Below, piece after piece: positions 25,546 through 32,906 of a DNA stretch of 64,000 nt. The DNA comes from Faeciplasma sp964650705. GTDB taxonomy: Bacteria > Bacillota > Clostridia > Oscillospirales > Ruminococcaceae. The translations under genes were made by a program, and so were the position numbers. The first letter of the stretch is position 1; each line of letters begins with the position of its first letter. Under the pieces are notes generated by a model, which was not told the DNA's origin, made no database searches, and saw only the letters and a list, made by a program, of their open reading frames with translations. The stretch covers positions 124,001-188,000 of the forward strand of contig CAZYUJ010000001.1 of assembly GCA_964650705.1 (NCBI GenBank), written 5' to 3'.

Positions 25546-25563
25546 CTGATAGGATATTATCAG
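25546..25563. promoter_or_regulatory. Inverted repeat near the start of the zinc-ribbon gene
   Basis: CTGATA, 6 bases, TATCAG. On the minus strand it includes a possible -10 (GATAAT), so it may be an operator over the promoter. No regulator can be named. Confidence 0.4.
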
Positions 25564-25616
25564 TTTGATGTTTCATTTTGATTACCAACGTGTGAAAATC
25601 TGTTGAAAAATTCCTC

Positions 25617-25682
25617 GTCACCGCCCGCTCGGCACGAAACCGCACTCCGCCTGACGTCGGGCGCGCTTCCACGCCTCGCTTC
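25617..25682. repeat. GC-rich intergenic hairpin patch G (type 2)
   Basis: It carries the type 2 flanks shared with H (second unit) and J: GCTCGGCACGAAAC at the left and CTTCCACGCCTCGCTTC at the right, around a different centre (CTGACGTCGGGCG). It lies between the rmuC terminator and the zinc-ribbon gene. Confidence 0.7.
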
Positions 25683-25687
25683 AAAAT

Positions 25688-25719
25688 CAAAAACTCCACC
25701 CAATTCTCTGAGTGGAGTT
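25688..25719 (-). terminator. Terminator after rmuC
   Basis: On the minus strand AACTCCACTC pairs with GGTGGAGTT and is followed by TTTT. It lies just past the rmuC stop at 25725. Confidence 0.8.
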
Positions 25720-25724
25720 CGTTT

Positions 25725-26990
25725 CTACTCCTCGCTTATCTCGATCCCCAATATCCTGTCCGATTCGGAGGAGCTGATCTCAGAAATGCCCTTCATCTTC
25801 CGCTGAATGATATCCGAGCGCTTCTTAAGGTCATCGGTCGAGCTCATCGCCGCCGCAAGCTTCTTCTGTGTCGCATCAATAAGAGTCGAGAAGTTCGCAT
25901 ACTGTGCCTTGACAGCCTCTAAGAGCTTCAAAACCTCCTTGCTCTTCTCGTTGAGGGCCACGTTCGCAAATCCGACACGCAAGCTGTTGAGGAAGGCTGT
26001 AACCGTCGTGGGCCCCGTAATGAACACGTGACAGTTCGTCTGGCACCATTCGCTCAAGCCGTCAATTCTCAAAACCTCGGCATAAAGTCCCTCTGTCGGA
26101 AGGAACATAACAGCCATGTCGGTGGTGTTCGGAGGGTCGATATATTTTGTGCTGATGCTCTTTGCCTCAAGCTTGATTCTTTGCTCAAGCTCCTTGATCG
26201 CCGCTTCCAAGCCCTCACGGTCGGTCGAATCCGCCGCATTATAAAGTCTGTTATATATGTCTGAGGGGAACTTCGAGTCGATCGGCATATATGTAAATTC
26301 GCCGTTTGTGCCCTTTGTCGGGATCTTAACTGCGAACTCAACTCTGTCGTTACTGCCGCGCTTTGTGATGACGTTTGTATCATATTGCGCCGGAGTCATA
26401 GTCTGCTCTAAAATCGCACTCAGCTGTTGCTCGCCCCAAACACCTCTTGTCTTAACGTTTGAAAGTGTTCTGTTAAGATCGGCAACTCCCGACGAAAGTC
26501 GGCTAAGCTCGCCCAACGACTTATAAAGCTCGCCCAGGTTTTCAGCGATCTGTTTGAAGTTCGAGTCAAGTCTGTCGTTCAAGGTCTTTGTCAGCTTTTC
26601 ATCAACCACGCCTTGGATCTTGTTGAGGCTTTCCTCGGTCGTATTTTTGATCTCGCCCAAGCCTAAGCGCATCGCCTCGTTCAACGCTCCGATCTGCTTG
26701 CGCTGTTCTTCCATCAAAAGTGCCGAGTTCTCGCTGTCCTGACGTCTTGATCTTGCGAGCGATTCCGAGATCTCGTCTCTCATCATCTTAAATGAGCTCG
26801 ACTGGCTCTCGTTTGAGATGATGGATGCCTGTTTAACAGCGATCATTTCTTCCTTGAGCTTCTCAAGCTTGTCCATCGGTTCCCTAAGGTCAACGGTGTT
26901 CTCCTTTTTTGATAGCTTGTTGATGCTGATGATCAGTACCGCGCAAAGAACGATAACCACAAAAATCAGCGCTAAAATTATGTATTCCAT
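25725..26990 (-). CDS. rmuC: RmuC-family DNA recombination protein
   Basis: A 421-residue protein with an N-terminal membrane anchor (residues about 1-22), a long coiled coil (about 35-175) and a C-terminal RmuC nuclease-like domain. That domain contains KTRGVWGEQQLSAILEQ, PIDSKFPSDIY and VFITGPTTVTAFLNSLRVGF. RmuC limits inversions and DNA rearrangements in E. coli; its exact activity is not settled. A 58-residue membrane-peptide gene ends 29 bases upstream on the same strand, so they probably form one transcript. Confidence 0.93.
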   Translation of the reverse strand: MEYIILALIFVVIVLCAVLIISINKLSKKENTVDLREPMDKLEKLKEEMIAVKQASIISNESQSSSFKMMRDEISESLARSRRQDSENSALLMEEQRKQIGALNEAMRLGLGEIKNTTEESLNKIQGVVDEKLTKTLNDRLDSNFKQIAENLGELYKSLGELSRLSSGVADLNRTLSNVKTRGVWGEQQLSAILEQTMTPAQYDTNVITKRGSNDRVEFAVKIPTKGTNGEFTYMPIDSKFPSDIYNRLYNAADSTDREGLEAAIKELEQRIKLEAKSISTKYIDPPNTTDMAVMFLPTEGLYAEVLRIDGLSEWCQTNCHVFITGPTTVTAFLNSLRVGFANVALNEKSKEVLKLLEAVKAQYANFSTLIDATQKKLAAAMSSTDDLKKRSDIIQRKMKGISEISSSESDRILGIEISEE

Positions 26991-27019
26991 ACTTCCTCCG
27001 AAAAAAAGTTACTAAAAAC

Positions 27020-27196
27020 CTAACCGGCCTTTTTAATTTGCTTGCAATATTTCTCACTTTGCGCTATAATATCATTAGATTTGTCTGATGTATCTGCGAG
27101 CTTGCGGTCCTGATAGTTCTGCCAAGCCAAAAGCCCATCACGCAAAGTATATAAAAACATAAGTCCCAATCCCAAAACAACGATGTAAACGATCAT
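27020..27196 (-). CDS. Small single-span membrane protein upstream of rmuC
   Basis: A 58-residue frame starting at the ATG at 27194-27196 after AAAGGCGGATCGAA. It has an N-terminal hydrophobic helix (MIVYIVVLGLGLMFLY) followed by a charged tail (QNYQDRKLADTSDKSND). A plausible Shine-Dalgarno, typical single-span topology and a 29-base gap to rmuC support a real gene. Function unknown; it may share a membrane site with RmuC. A -10-like TATAAT lies upstream on the minus strand near 27250. Confidence 0.65.
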   Translation of the reverse strand: MIVYIVVLGLGLMFLYTLRDGLLAWQNYQDRKLADTSDKSNDIIAQSEKYCKQIKKAG

Positions 27197-27302
27197 TTCG
27201 ATCCGCCTTTCTTTTGTCAGATTAAGCTAAATAGCTTACATCTTCATTATACAGGCGTGCGTGTCCGTTTATTCGTACACAAATGTTCACGTTTCGGATT
27301 TC

Positions 27303-27320
27303 AGTACATTTTTTTGTACT
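27303..27320. promoter_or_regulatory. Inverted repeat upstream of the unknown 183-residue gene
   Basis: AGTACA, six T, TGTACT: a perfect 6-bp inverted repeat 35 bases before the start at 27355. It could be a repressor site. It does not match the LexA Cheo box of Firmicutes. Confidence 0.4.
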
Positions 27321-27354
27321 CGTTTGGGTGCTTTTTAAAAAAGGAGGTTAAAAT

Positions 27355-27906
27355 ATGTCCGATCTCAGACTTATTCCGGGTGTTTCTATCCCTGATACAA
27401 GCCGAATCAAGCGCGAATATAAGATATCCCGCTCAAGGATATATTTTACCATTTCGGGCGAGGATTATCAAGGCTTTTTCTCCTCTTCGATAAAAAAACT
27501 TGCCGAGCCGATCTTTTTCTTCGTCGAGATCCCCGACGATAACGGCGAATATAGGCTCTATTATTTGGATAACTGCACAGAGCCTGTTGCACAGGCTATA
27601 ATCAAGCGATATTCGGGAATCTTGTTCGGTGACGGTGTCATCCGTTACGGCTTCGGCTCTCATACCGAAGAGGACGAAATTTATATGCAGGAGTATCAGA
27701 CTGTCAGCATATATTCAAAAAACCTCTCAAAATATGAAGAAGTTCTTTCATCGCTTGGATACACCAAGAACAAGGACTGCGTGTTGAGCTGGGACGTCAT
27801 CGACAAGGACAACATAGGTGAGTGCATCAACGTAGAGGCTGATGATGAATCCTATATCGACATGATCAATAATTTGATCGACGTGGGAATGTATCCCGCA
27901 CAATAA
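27355..27906 (+). CDS. Protein of unknown function (183 residues)
   Basis: No family was recognised. The protein is soluble, acidic and rich in aromatic residues, with no signal peptide, membrane helix or cysteine cluster. It begins MSDLRLIPGVSIPDTSR after a strong Shine-Dalgarno (AAAAGGAGG). Segments such as IYFTISGEDYQGFFSS and EPIFFFVEIPDDNGEYRLYY suggest alternating beta strands. It sits 62 bases before xylB, with a small inverted repeat (27919-27934) between, so co-transcription with xylB is possible but not shown. Confidence 0.75.
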   Translation: MSDLRLIPGVSIPDTSRIKREYKISRSRIYFTISGEDYQGFFSSSIKKLAEPIFFFVEIPDDNGEYRLYYLDNCTEPVAQAIIKRYSGILFGDGVIRYGFGSHTEEDEIYMQEYQTVSIYSKNLSKYEEVLSSLGYTKNKDCVLSWDVIDKDNIGECINVEADDESYIDMINNLIDVGMYPAQ

Positions 27907-27918
27907 ATCATGTAAACG

Positions 27919-27934
27919 ACCGATTTTGATCGGT
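27919..27934 (+). other. Inverted repeat between the unknown gene and xylB
   Basis: ACCGAT, TTTG, ATCGGT. There is no T-run after it, so it may be an operator or a weak attenuator for xylB rather than a terminator. Confidence 0.4.
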
Positions 27935-27968
27935 AAGATAAATATAATTCATTTAAGGAGTGGAAATT

Positions 27969-29492
27969 ATGGCGTATATTATAGGCGTTGATATCGGTAC
28001 AAGCGGTACCAAGACTGTTTTGTTCGATGAATCGGGAAAGGTGATCGCTTCAAAAACCATTGAATACCCCATGTATCAGCCTAAGAACGGCTATGCTGAA
28101 CAGGATCCCGCTGATTGGGCAAATGCAGCTATCAACACTATCAAGGCTGTTATGGCAATAAGCGGTGTTGACAAGGACGACGTTAAGGGTATCGGACTTT
28201 CCGGTCAGATGCACGGTCTTGTAATGCTCGACAAGGACAACGAGGTTATCCGTCCTTCTATCATCTGGTGTGACCAGAGAACCGCAAACGAAGTTGATGA
28301 GATGAATGCAAAGCTCGGAAGAGACAAGCTCATTGAGATCACAGCTAACCCTGCACTCACAGGTTGGACAGCCGCAAAGATCCTTTGGGTGAAGAACAAC
28401 GAACCCGAAAACTATGAGCGTTGCCGCCACATCCTTCTTCCCAAGGACTACATAAGATTTGTTTTGACTCACGAATATGCAACCGAGGTTTCCGACGCCA
28501 GCGGTATGCAGCTTTTGAATGTTGCTGAAAGAGACTGGTCTGACGAAGTTATCGACACATTGGGACTTGACAAGTCCATGCTCGGAAAGGTATACGAATC
28601 CTGTGAGGTAACAGGTCATCTCACCAAGGAGATCGCTGACCTTACCGGCCTTAATGAAGGCACTATCGTTGTCGGCGGCGCAGGTGATAACGCTGCGGCT
28701 GCAGTTGGTACAGGCGTTGTTGAAGACGGCAAGGCTTTCACCACTATCGGCACATCCGGCGTAGTTTTTGCTCACACCTCAAAGATCTCCATCGACAAGC
28801 TCGGCAGAGTTCACACCTGCTGTGCAGCAGTTCCCGGTGCTTGGCACGTTATGGGTGTAACCCAGGGCGCAGGTTTGTCCCTCAAGTGGTTCAGAGATAA
28901 CTTCTGTGAGGCTGAAAAGGAAACTGCTCGCATGATGGGCGTTGATCCTTATTACCTCATGGACAAGGAAGCTGACACCGTTCCGATCGGCGCTAACAGA
29001 CTTCTCTACTTGCCTTATTTGATGGGCGAAAGAACTCCTCACCTTGACCCTGATGCAAGAGGCGTATTCTTCGGCCTTTCCGCTATGCACACCAAGAAGG
29101 ATATGTTAAGAGCCGTTATGGAGGGCGTATCCTATTCCTTGCGTGATTGCGTTGAAGTTTTCAAGCAGATGGATATAAGCGTAAGCGATATGATGGCTTG
29201 CGGCGGCGGCGGATCTTCTCCTTTGTGGAGACAGATGCTCGCTGACCTCTATGCTTGCCCCGTTAAGACCGCTTCCTCTAAGGAAGGTCCCGCTTTGGGC
29301 GTAGCCTTGCTCGCAGGCGTTGGCGCAGGAATCTACTCCAGCGTTCCCGAAGCTTGCCGTGCGGTTGTCAAGACCGACAAGATTCAGGAGCCTGTCTTTG
29401 AAAACGTTCCCAAGTATGAAGAGTGCTATAAGCTCTATACCGAGATCTATCCCGCACTCAAGGACGCTTACAAGAAGCTTGCCGTTCTTTAA
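27969..29492 (+). CDS. xylB: Xylulokinase
   Basis: FGGY-family sugar kinase of 507 residues that phosphorylates D-xylulose to xylulose 5-phosphate for the pentose phosphate pathway. It has the N-terminal phosphate motif GVDIGTSGTKTVLFDE, the xylulokinase motif GIGLSGQMHGLVMLD with substrate-pocket MHG, and the C-terminal ACGGGGSSPLWRQMLADL. The ATG at 27969 was preferred to a GTG at 27960 because AAGGAG (27955-27960) overlaps the GTG. No xylA is nearby. The enzyme fits with the xylan- and arabinan-attacking glycosidases elsewhere in the window. Confidence 0.96.
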   Translation: MAYIIGVDIGTSGTKTVLFDESGKVIASKTIEYPMYQPKNGYAEQDPADWANAAINTIKAVMAISGVDKDDVKGIGLSGQMHGLVMLDKDNEVIRPSIIWCDQRTANEVDEMNAKLGRDKLIEITANPALTGWTAAKILWVKNNEPENYERCRHILLPKDYIRFVLTHEYATEVSDASGMQLLNVAERDWSDEVIDTLGLDKSMLGKVYESCEVTGHLTKEIADLTGLNEGTIVVGGAGDNAAAAVGTGVVEDGKAFTTIGTSGVVFAHTSKISIDKLGRVHTCCAAVPGAWHVMGVTQGAGLSLKWFRDNFCEAEKETARMMGVDPYYLMDKEADTVPIGANRLLYLPYLMGERTPHLDPDARGVFFGLSAMHTKKDMLRAVMEGVSYSLRDCVEVFKQMDISVSDMMACGGGGSSPLWRQMLADLYACPVKTASSKEGPALGVALLAGVGAGIYSSVPEACRAVVKTDKIQEPVFENVPKYEECYKLYTEIYPALKDAYKKLAVL

Positions 29493-29504
29493 ACTCTGAC
29501 TGAT

Positions 29505-29541
29505 AAGATCCGCATCCTTTGCCTATGGGTGCGGATCTTTT
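29505..29541 (+). terminator. Terminator after xylB
   Basis: A 13-bp stem (AAGATCCGCATCC with GGGTGCGGATCTT, one G-T pair), then TTTT. Confidence 0.88.
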
Positions 29542-29668
29542 GCTTTGAGGGCTTTCACCTGTTTCGGATCTTTTGCATAAAATAAACCAAAGCTTATCCC
29601 CCAAGCTTGCATAAATCACTTGCTGCGGTCAACACTATAATCAACAACCGCATTTTTGGAGGATGAGT

Positions 29669-30016
29669 ATGTCAATACACCGAGGAGAAATATATTACGC
29701 CGACTTAAGCCCCGTTGTCGGCTCTGAACAAGGGGGCGTCAGGCCCGTACTTATAGTGCAAAATGATGTCGGCAACAAGCACAGCCCAACCGTTATAGCC
29801 GCCGCGATAACGTCTCAGCGGGAAAAGTCGCGTCTGCCGACACACATCGAGATCGATTCCGCTTCCTGCGGTCTTGCCAAGGACAGCGTCGTTTTGCTCG
29901 AACAGATCCGCACCATAGACAAAAAGCGTCTCAAAGAGAAGATGGGAGTCCTCGATCAGACCGCCATGGGAAAGATCGACACGGCGCTTTCGATAAGCTT
30001 CGGGCTGTCGCAATAA
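29669..30016 (+). CDS. mazF: MazF/PemK-family endoribonuclease toxin
   Basis: A 115-residue member of the MazF/EndoA family, which cuts single-stranded mRNA at short motifs. Typical segments are present: RGEIYYADLSPVVGSEQGGVRPVLIVQND, split by the family into the RGEIYYADL and QGGVRPVLI motifs, and the PTVIAAAITS and LLEQIRTIDK strands. The ATG at 29663 overlaps the Shine-Dalgarno GGAGG (29658-29662), so the ATG at 29669 was chosen. No antitoxin gene is adjacent: xylB ends 177 bases upstream behind its terminator, and the gap has no room for a MazE/EndoAI gene. Confidence 0.93.
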   Translation: MSIHRGEIYYADLSPVVGSEQGGVRPVLIVQNDVGNKHSPTVIAAAITSQREKSRLPTHIEIDSASCGLAKDSVVLLEQIRTIDKKRLKEKMGVLDQTAMGKIDTALSISFGLSQ

Positions 30017-30019
30017 AAT

Positions 30020-30050
30020 AAGGGATATGGACCCGATCCATATCCCTTTA
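30020..30050. terminator. Terminator between mazF and ricT (convergent)
   Basis: A 12-bp stem (AAGGGATATGGA with TCCATATCCCTT) with a CCCGA loop. It may serve both strands, since the minus-strand side is also T-rich. Confidence 0.8.
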
Positions 30051-30057
30051 TGTTTTA

Positions 30058-30924
30058 TCAGTTGTTCTTTTCAAGACCCTTCAGCGCTTTGATCTCTTCG
30101 CGGTTGAGCTTGATGACCGAGTCCTTGACCAGCTTCACCTGATGGCGCTCGAACACAACGTCACCCTCAGTCTCGAACATCTTAACGTGCATCTTGCCCG
30201 AAATAAGGTTAACGTCTGTCACAGTTCCTCTTCCGTTGGGAGTATCAACGATAGCGCCGACCTTCGGTGTTATCTTCAAAAGCTCCTCATATCCGTCCTG
30301 CTCATATTTCAAACAGCACATCAGTCTGCCGCAAGTTCCCGATATCTTCGTAGGATTAAGCGACAAGCTCTGTTCCTTAGCCATTTTGATGGACACAGGC
30401 TGGAACTCGCCCAAAAAGCTTGCACAGCAAAAAGGTCTGCCGCAGATTCCCAAACCGCCGAGCATCTTTGCTTCGTCTCTGACGCCGATCTGTCGAAGCT
30501 CGATTCGTGTTCTGAAAACAGAAGCAAGGTCTTTGACCAGCTCTCTGAAGTCGACACGGTTGTCCGACGTGAAATAGAACAAAAGCTTTGAGTTGTCAAA
30601 CGTACATTCAACGTCGACCAAGCTCATATTAAGACCATAGTGGATGATCTTTTTAAGGCAGATATCAAAAGCTTCCTTCTCTTTGACCTTGTTTTGCTCG
30701 ATCTTCTTGAAGTCCTCTTCGGTAGCAACTCTGATAACAGGCTTAAGGGGTGCGACTATCTCGCTGTCATCAACCTCTCGGTTTCCGCAAACGACCTCGC
30801 CGCATTCAACACCTCTGGCTGTTTCAACGATAACGCTGTCGCCCTGATCTATCTTTAGCTCGCCGGGGGAAAAATAATATACCTTTCCGACACTCTTAAA
30901 TCTAACTCCGATAATTTCGGTCAT
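30058..30924 (-). CDS. ricT: RicT/YaaT (PSP1 domain) regulatory protein
   Basis: A 288-residue PSP1-domain protein. In Bacillus subtilis the ortholog YaaT/RicT forms the Ric (Y) complex, which affects mRNA maturation by RNase Y and entry into sporulation. Cysteine pairs that bind iron-sulfur clusters in that complex are visible: CGRPFCC and CGRLMCC. It lies 18 bases after holB, the same order as in B. subtilis, and shares the holB promoter. The rest of the complex (RicA, RicF) is not in the window. Confidence 0.93.
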   Translation of the reverse strand: MTEIIGVRFKSVGKVYYFSPGELKIDQGDSVIVETARGVECGEVVCGNREVDDSEIVAPLKPVIRVATEEDFKKIEQNKVKEKEAFDICLKKIIHYGLNMSLVDVECTFDNSKLLFYFTSDNRVDFRELVKDLASVFRTRIELRQIGVRDEAKMLGGLGICGRPFCCASFLGEFQPVSIKMAKEQSLSLNPTKISGTCGRLMCCLKYEQDGYEELLKITPKVGAIVDTPNGRGTVTDVNLISGKMHVKMFETEGDVVFERHQVKLVKDSVIKLNREEIKALKGLEKNN

Positions 30925-30942
30925 ACTAAAATTTCCTTTCGA

Positions 30943-31914
30943 TTATTTCAACGAATATGTTATCAGCTTACAGGAAAGATCGTTCAAAGCAAGCTGCATA
31001 TTTGCATTTTGATTTATCTTGTTTATCGCTTCGCCCATCGATTCATACATCCTCAAAAGACCGCTTTGCCGAATGTTTTCGCCCAATATCCTTGCCTCAT
31101 CCTTACAGATCGAAACAAGCTCACAACCCGATTTCGACAATAGCGCATCGCGTATAACGCTTTCCAAAAGGCTTATCGCCTGAAGGGCAAACGCCTTGTC
31201 CCTGTCCAGCGCGGAAAGCTCCTTTGCAAGCAGATATTCATCGCCCTTAACAAGTGCGGATGCAATCCTCTTGACAGACTCAAACGGAAGATCGTCTTGA
31301 TCTGAGCTCAAAATCCTCAGACACTCGCCAATGTTACCGCCCATGAGCTCATAAGCGGACACAGCCTCTTCATAAGAATATCCTGCGTCACACAATGCTC
31401 TGATGCATGAGTCCTTTGAGGCAGGGGGGACGCTGATAATTATTGATCGAGAGAGAATGGTCTGCAAAATTCCTTCCTTTGAAGATGCCGTCATGATGAA
31501 CACAACGTTCAAAGGCGGCTCCTCAACGATCTTCAAAAGGACATTCTGCGCCGCAGGAAGTGCCTTGTCGATCTCGGGCAGGATATAGACCTTGTATACT
31601 CCTTCGTTCGGCGTAATGCTTGCGTCCGAGATTAACGGGCGAAGGTCATCAGCTCTGAAGTTGCCGCTTTTTCCGCTTGGGGACAGCGTTATAAGGTCAG
31701 GGTGTGCCGAGTTTTCAGCCATCCTGCAGGATTTGCAGACTCCGCACGCCTCACCGCTTCCGGATTCACAAAGTATCTGCATAGCAAGGTGCCTAGAAAG
31801 CGTTCTTTTGCCGATACCCTTTTCACCGCAGACGATAAAGCTGTGTGAAAGCCGATCATGTGATATCATCGACCCGATAAGCTCGGTCGCATTGTCTTTT
31901 GAATAAAGCTTCAT
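30943..31914 (-). CDS. holB: DNA polymerase III delta' subunit
   Basis: Clamp-loader subunit of 323 residues from the AAA+ family. It has a P-loop-like GEKGIGKRT, a zinc module CGVCKSCRMAENSAHPD, the DExx-type stretch PEIDKALPAAQNVLLKIVEEPP and sensor 1 LSRS. Delta' helps open the sliding clamp during replication and is usually not itself an active ATPase. It is first in the holB-ricT transcript. Confidence 0.93.
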   Translation of the reverse strand: MKLYSKDNATELIGSMISHDRLSHSFIVCGEKGIGKRTLSRHLAMQILCESGSGEACGVCKSCRMAENSAHPDLITLSPSGKSGNFRADDLRPLISDASITPNEGVYKVYILPEIDKALPAAQNVLLKIVEEPPLNVVFIMTASSKEGILQTILSRSIIISVPPASKDSCIRALCDAGYSYEEAVSAYELMGGNIGECLRILSSDQDDLPFESVKRIASALVKGDEYLLAKELSALDRDKAFALQAISLLESVIRDALLSKSGCELVSICKDEARILGENIRQSGLLRMYESMGEAINKINQNANMQLALNDLSCKLITYSLK

Positions 31915-31960
31915 ACTTATATCCTGAATAAAAATATTTTGCGATAAAAACTACATGATC

Positions 31961-31989
31961 ATTGTATCACATATCTTGATAAAATGCAA
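31961..31989 (-). promoter_or_regulatory. Promoter of holB-ricT
   Basis: On the minus strand TTGCAT, a 17-base spacer and TACAAT. The -35 ends two bases from the stop of the upstream minus-strand gene. Confidence 0.78.
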
Positions 31990-31990
31990 A

Positions 31991-32281
31991 TTATTTCACA
32001 GATTTATAATACCTGAATGCTTCGATAAGTCTTTTTCTTGCACGCTTGATGGTTCTCGAAACAGTAGATATCTCCACAGAGTATTCGCTTGCGATCTCAG
32101 CAAGCGTTTTTCCTTCATAGTAATACTTCACAATATACTTCTTTTGTGTTTCGGTGAGCTGTTCCTCAATGACCTGTAGAAGCAGGGGAGCAGGCACCCG
32201 AATAAGGCTAAGATATTCCGACCGAGCCGAGGATAGCTCTTTTTCGGCACTTTCAATGCTTATGCGCTTTGTTCTTGCCAT
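31991..32281 (-). CDS. Region-4-only sigma-70-like HTH protein
   Basis: A 96-residue protein whose C-terminal half is a sigma-70 region 4 helix-turn-helix (YYEGKTLAEIASEYSVEISTVSRTIKRARKR). No region 2 is present, so it cannot be a complete sigma factor. Region-4-only proteins of this kind are common on mobile elements of Clostridia, where they act with partners or as regulators. The upstream gene overlaps it by 22 bases, so the two are probably translated together. No recombination genes surround the pair. Confidence 0.82.
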   Translation of the reverse strand: MARTKRISIESAEKELSSARSEYLSLIRVPAPLLLQVIEEQLTETQKKYIVKYYYEGKTLAEIASEYSVEISTVSRTIKRARKRLIEAFRYYKSVK

Positions 32282-32490
32282 TTAAGTGCCTCCTCATCCG
32301 AAAGATGCTCCAGCATATCCTTTATATCTCTCAAAATTTCGTAGCGCTCACAGTCCAAAGTATATTTCCTTCGTTCAAGCGAGTGCAGCTTGTTAACATC
32401 GGTCTCAAGTTTAATAAGTGCCGAAAGCTCCTTTGAACGCTTTTCAAGCGCTATAGCTTGGCGGCTGTATTCGTTAATTAATTCTGTCAA
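32260..32490 (-). CDS. Small coiled-coil protein paired with the region-4 protein
   Basis: A 76-residue, highly charged helical protein (EKRSKELSALIKLETDVNKL; RYEILRDIKDMLEHLSDEE) likely to form a coiled coil. Its end overlaps the start of the region-4 gene by 22 bases, a strong coupling signal. No family was recognised. It could be a binding partner that supplies or controls what the region-4 protein lacks, but this is only inference. It has its own promoter upstream. Confidence 0.72.
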   Translation of the reverse strand: MTELINEYSRQAIALEKRSKELSALIKLETDVNKLHSLERRKYTLDCERYEILRDIKDMLEHLSDEEALKWQEQSA

Positions 32491-32560
32491 TTAAATGATC
32501 CTCCTTATAAAAATTACACGCCCGATGCAAGAACATATGTTCCGAAATTCCTTGTCTATA

Positions 32561-32588
32561 ATGATACTCAAAAATTTGCATATGTCAA
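32561..32588 (-). promoter_or_regulatory. Promoter of the coiled-coil/region-4 pair
   Basis: On the minus strand a perfect TTGACA, a 16-base spacer and TATCAT. Confidence 0.75.
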
Positions 32589-32628
32589 CTGTTTTAGAAA
32601 AAGAGTCTGATTTTTTGGACACATACTA

Positions 32629-32657
32629 TTGCAAATCCTTTGAATGCATGATAAAAT
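32629..32657 (+). promoter_or_regulatory. Promoter of the DUF896-WYL unit
   Basis: TTGCAA, a 17-base spacer and TAAAAT, 41 bases before the DUF896 start. Confidence 0.72.
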
Positions 32658-32697
32658 CATATTGATACAGAGTTGAATTGAAAAGAGGATGTTTTTT

Positions 32698-32904
32698 ATG
32701 GATCAGAAAAAGATAGACAGAATTAATGAGCTCTCAAAGAAGTCGAAAACTGTTGGTTTGACTGAATCCGAGCTTTTGGAGCAGCAACAGCTTCGAAATG
32801 AATATCGCAATGACTTTTTAAAGAGCCTTGGAAGCCAGCTCGATCGAATTCAGTTTGTCGAGGAAGACGGTACAAAGACTGACCTTAAGCGAAAGGATAG
32901 CTGA
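32698..32904 (+). CDS. DUF896 family protein
   Basis: A 68-residue protein matching the DUF896 family (B. subtilis YnzC-like). The conserved core is DRINELSKKSKTVGLTESE and QQQLRNEYRNDFLKSL, a two-helix bundle. Function unknown; one relative lies in an SOS-controlled operon in B. subtilis. The ATG at 32698 was chosen over 32689 because AGAGG (32684-32688) abuts the latter. It ends two bases before the WYL gene. Confidence 0.92.
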   Translation: MDQKKIDRINELSKKSKTVGLTESELLEQQQLRNEYRNDFLKSLGSQLDRIQFVEEDGTKTDLKRKDS

Positions 32905-32906
32905 TC

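Noticed and set aside
27270..27300. LexA (Cheo-type) SOS box before the unknown gene or near DUF896
   Set aside because: Only half-site similarity (TGTTC) was found; no full GAAC-N4-GTTC was seen.
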